NCBI RefSeq assembly: GCF_042654985.1
Contig: NZ_JBHSMT010000010.1
Coordinates: 1-63,927 of the forward strand
Direction of reading: 5' to 3'
Origin: Paraherbaspirillum soli
GTDB taxonomy: Bacteria > Pseudomonadota > Gammaproteobacteria > Burkholderiales > Burkholderiaceae_D
DNA: 63,927 bases
Positions 61,440 to 63,927 of the stretch are shown here, piece after piece. The stretch's first letter is position 1, and each line of letters opens with the position of its first letter. Below the pieces are notes generated by a model, which was given only the letters and a program-made list of their open reading frames with translations, had not been told where the DNA came from and did no database searches. A program made the translations under genes and the position numbers.

Positions 61440-61487
61440 AAAAATACTGAAAACGGCAGCGTGCGATTGCCGCAATCACACGCTGCC
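61440..61487 (-). terminator. rho-independent terminator after the HAD phosphatase gene
   Basis: GGCAGCGTG (61455-61463) pairs with CACGCTGCC (61479-61487), with further pairing of GATT and AATC in the loop. On the minus strand it is followed by GTTTTCAGTATTTTTTC. Lies eight bases after the phosphatase stop. Confidence 0.8.
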
Positions 61488-61495
61488 AAGCTCCG

Positions 61496-62815
61496 TCAGG
61501 CCAGCAATGTTTCGCTGGTTTTGTCGTACTTGATGGTGGCTTCGGACGGCAGCCAGTTGCCGGTCGATTCCACCCGGCCTTGCAGCAGGAAACGCGGTGT
61601 TTTTGCCGTCATTTGTTCTGCCGCGGTTTTGCAAAGATCGCCGATCTTGCCATGCTTGAGGCGGTTCACGATCAGGCTCAGTTGCGTGTCTTCGAAATCA
61701 CGCAGCATGTCGTAGTCGCCGTCGCTGTCGCCGGCCACGAAGATCGGGCCGTAGCCTTTGCTGGCGACCAGTTCGCGCTTGATGATTTCGGTTTTGCCCG
61801 GGCCCCAGTTGATCGGCCAGCCGGTTTTATATTTATTCAGGTACAGGCCGTTGGCGCGTTCCAGGCGCAGCCCGAGGATCTTCTCGCGCTTGACGTTGTA
61901 GCCGTATTTGGGGGTGGTGGCAAACACCGCGACCACTTCTTCCAGCGAAGCCGTGCTGACATAGACGTCGATGCCGCTTTGGCGGAAGGCATCCATCAGG
62001 GTCGCGATTTCAGTGCACAGGCGAATCCCGTGGAAGTGCGTGGTGTTGACCACGCCGGCCTTGCCGGGCATCGCTGCGGGACTGGTGTATTTGGTTTTGG
62101 TCAGCCCCAGGCCGAGATTGTGGTCGTTCGAGGCTTCGGCCAGTTTTTGCACTTCTTCGACCGACATATTGGTAAAGAAATAAATCACCCACGGATAGCC
62201 GATGTTGGTGCCATAGGTGGCGTTGACGGCTTCGTACAGGTAATAGAGCTTGGCGCGGAAGTCCTGGAACTGCGGCGTTTCGCGGATTTCATCGAGCTTC
62301 TTGGCGCCTTTGAATTTTTCGTAATTGGCGTGCAGGTATTGATAATCGCTGTCGAGATCGGCGCAGATGGCGTCCAGTTCGACGATGTTGCCGGCGGCGT
62401 TTTTATATTCTGCGGCAAATGGACCGGGCGGCACATTCTGGCGGATGATGGCGCTGAATTCCTGCGGATTGAGCTTGAACGACAGCGTATTGATCTGGTA
62501 CATGAACAAGGCTTCTTCGGTGTCGTTCATGATGCTGGTGTTGTCCCAGTCGAACACCACGTAGGGCCGCCGCTTCGGATTGTAGCCGGCGCTGCTGCTG
62601 CCATTGCGCGCCAGCAGGGACTGCAGCTGCTGATGATTGCGCGCGCCCCATTTGGCGGGATCGAGCGCCAGGCCATGGGTCTTGGCTTCCTTCGCCAGTA
62701 CTTGCGTCGGCAGTGCTGCCGCCGCCAAACCTAACCCTACTGTCAGCGCGCCGGTCATGACCGCACGGCGGCTTTGTAAAACATCTTTTCCTTCTAACCC
62801 TTTTGTTCCATTCAT
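61496..62815 (-). CDS. Tat-exported HAD phosphatase (phosphorylcholine phosphatase-like)
   Basis: A 439-residue HAD-superfamily phosphatase. A twin-arginine leader (SRRAVMTGALTVGLGLAAA, R16/R17) directs folded export to the periplasm. Motif I is FDWDNTSI (D89, D91, T93), motif II a Ser/Thr in VYVSTASLEE, and motif IV AGDSDGDYDML. The layout recalls Pseudomonas PchP, which removes phosphate from phosphorylcholine; that assignment is tentative. ATG 62815 is chosen since the longer frame reads through a repeat element. The upstream gene in transcription order is none; the PhnD-like gene follows on the same strand beyond a terminator. Confidence 0.82.
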   Translation of the reverse strand: MNGTKGLEGKDVLQSRRAVMTGALTVGLGLAAAALPTQVLAKEAKTHGLALDPAKWGARNHQQLQSLLARNGSSSAGYNPKRRPYVVFDWDNTSIMNDTEEALFMYQINTLSFKLNPQEFSAIIRQNVPPGPFAAEYKNAAGNIVELDAICADLDSDYQYLHANYEKFKGAKKLDEIRETPQFQDFRAKLYYLYEAVNATYGTNIGYPWVIYFFTNMSVEEVQKLAEASNDHNLGLGLTKTKYTSPAAMPGKAGVVNTTHFHGIRLCTEIATLMDAFRQSGIDVYVSTASLEEVVAVFATTPKYGYNVKREKILGLRLERANGLYLNKYKTGWPINWGPGKTEIIKRELVASKGYGPIFVAGDSDGDYDMLRDFEDTQLSLIVNRLKHGKIGDLCKTAAEQMTAKTPRFLLQGRVESTGNWLPSEATIKYDKTSETLLA

Positions 62816-62870
62816 ACTGTTGACCCCTATTCCCCTTCGACCACAGTCTCTATGTACAGGGATGACAAGT

Positions 62871-62991
62871 GGGCACCTCGAGAAACCTACTGCGCGGCCC
62901 AATCTCGGGCCTGTGATGCTCGCCGTACCTCCGTACGGCTGCGCTTCTCGACCCGACCTTGGACCGCTCGCTACGGTTTTTCGAGGTGCCC
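62871..62991 (-). repeat. terminal-inverted-repeat intergenic element, family 2 copy 4 (inverted)
   Basis: 121 bp in the opposite orientation to copies 1-3. Ends GGGCACCTCGAGAAACC and GGTTTTTCGAGGTGCCC pair at 16 of 17 positions. The CTCGA/TCGAG change against CTCTA/TAGAG in the other copies is matched on both arms, so pairing is kept. Confidence 0.88.
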
Positions 62992-63268
62992 GACACACGA
63001 ACATGTCATCCCCCCTTTGCTGCCAACCCGGCCTCCCAGCCGGATCGTCAAGCGAGATACACTAGCATATTTCAATTTAGAAACAAACAATAAAACGAAG
63101 AAAGCTGATATCTATTAACGGCGGTTAAAAAACCTGGCGCTCCGTCCATTTGATAAGCGCAACATTGACAAGCTTTCGTTCGATTACTAGCCTGTAGCAA
63201 GCAGTCGCCGCAACCCGGCTGCCATCCGGAGGGGCACCTCCAAACACCCCGCCTGACGAAAGGTCGCC

Positions 63269-63739
63269 ATGGTCAAGCTGCGTCGAATGAGCGAAGCTGA
63301 ATTTGATGTTTTCGCGGAACGCATTATTCCTGAATACGCACAAGAGAAAGTGGCGGCCGGCGACTGGCCGATTGTCGAGGCGGACCGCAAATCCCGTGCC
63401 GAATTCGTCAAACACCTGCCGTCCGGCCTAGCGACGCCGGGCCATCATTTTTTCACGATCACCGATCCCGGCAACGCCAACGTCGGCACCTTGTGGCTGT
63501 CGGAGCAAGACAGCGGCGGCAGGCAAACCGCCTTCATCTACGATCTATTCATCGAGCCGCCGCAACGCCGCCAAGGTTACGCCCGCGACGCCATGCTGGC
63601 ATCGGAACCAATCGCACGCGAGCTGGGCCTGCGCGAGATGAGCCTGCACGCCTTCGGCCATAACCAGGCGGCGATAGCGCTGTATCAAAGCCTCGGTTTT
63701 CGCATCACTGATGTGGAGATGGCGAAGAAGCTGGGATGA
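63269..63739 (+). CDS. GNAT-family N-acetyltransferase
   Basis: A 156-residue acetyltransferase. The core GNAT region is AFIYDLFIEPPQRRQGYARD (the acetyl-CoA pyrophosphate loop Q-R-R-Q-G-Y-A), followed by ALYQSLGFRITDVEM, the usual C-terminal strand. Acetyl-CoA is the donor; the acceptor is unknown. Two open ends of the frame fit an ATG at 63269 with GAAAGG ahead. It stands alone at the right end of the window. Confidence 0.87.
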   Translation: MVKLRRMSEAEFDVFAERIIPEYAQEKVAAGDWPIVEADRKSRAEFVKHLPSGLATPGHHFFTITDPGNANVGTLWLSEQDSGGRQTAFIYDLFIEPPQRRQGYARDAMLASEPIARELGLREMSLHAFGHNQAAIALYQSLGFRITDVEMAKKLG

Positions 63740-63784
63740 AGCTGCGTCCGCCGTTCGATAAACCGATCCCGCTGCATTGAGGGG

Positions 63785-63838
63785 GGTTGCGGTTGCGGTT
63801 GCGGTTGCGGTTGCGGTTGAAGTTGAAGTTGCCGTTGA
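63785..63838 (+). repeat. GGTTGC hexamer microsatellite
   Basis: Five exact GGTTGC units (63785-63814), then GGTTGA, AGTTGA, AGTTGC and CGTTGA variants. The preceding G run makes the start of the array slightly ambiguous. It lies in the intergenic DNA right of the GNAT gene. Confidence 0.85.
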
Positions 63839-63927
63839 ATTTGAATTCCGCATTGGGACGCTGCCAAATGTGGCGGCTGTCAGTCGGGAATTGTGGGAAG
63901 GCTTGTCTGAGCGCAGCGAGTTTGCCT

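Noticed and set aside
62816..63004. N-terminal extension of the HAD phosphatase
   Set aside because: It would translate the family 2 repeat element and bury the twin-arginine signal.

Overview
The window is high-GC proteobacterial DNA, most likely from a betaproteobacterium of the Burkholderiales, family Oxalobacteraceae (Collimonas/Herbaspirillum-like). This placement is inferred from gene content: an rRNA-type promoter at the left edge, a Gram-negative porin, a type IV pilus minor pilin operon, a Burkholderiales-style CdiB/CdiA pair, a MetE/MetR pair and many LysR regulators. No rRNA or tRNA gene lies inside the window. The first 120 bases look like the promoter and boxA leader of an rRNA operon that continues off the left edge on the minus strand.

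Layout. 0.4-6.9 kb holds housekeeping and metabolic genes (NnrU-like protein, berberine-bridge-like FAD oxidoreductase, YdeI-like protein, GlcG-like protein with a divergent LysR regulator, porin, VOC protein). 7.4-10.4 kb is a compact two-gene anti-phage module: a DUF4297/Cap4-like nuclease and a HerA-type ATPase, flanked by about 0.5 kb of gene-free DNA on each side. 11-14.2 kb has a HAD-like protein, an M29-like aminopeptidase, a LysR regulator and a DUF1348 protein. 14.3-17.9 kb is an iron-uptake unit (Fur box, TonB-dependent receptor, PepSY membrane protein). It converges on, and overlaps, the minor pilin operon fimT-pilV-pilW-pilX-pilY1-pilE (23.8 to 17.8 kb, minus strand), whose PilY1 appears to carry an N-terminal L-type lectin-like domain.

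24.3-30.8 kb is an accessory stretch of small orphan genes. It includes a GFA-family gene with the hallmarks of an integron gene cassette (attC-like site, no integrase), a 12-unit 21-bp tandem array and three small genes downstream of cdiA that are likely or possible immunity genes. 30.8-43.2 kb is a contact-dependent inhibition locus (cdiB, cdiA of about 3,480 residues, cdiI). From 43.4 kb onward the content is mostly core: PBP1A, an alpha/beta hydrolase, a second Fur-boxed TonB receptor, a DUF1640 protein, a LysR regulator, metE/metR, a FapA-like DUF342 protein, a tyrosinase with a DUF2182 membrane protein, a PhnD-like binding protein, a Tat-exported HAD phosphatase and a GNAT acetyltransferase.

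Two families of palindromic intergenic repeats are scattered through the right half. One is about 95-100 bp (three copies plus a disrupted composite). The other is 117-132 bp with terminal inverted repeats (four copies) and looks like a small non-autonomous element; one copy sits inside the metE-metR promoter region.
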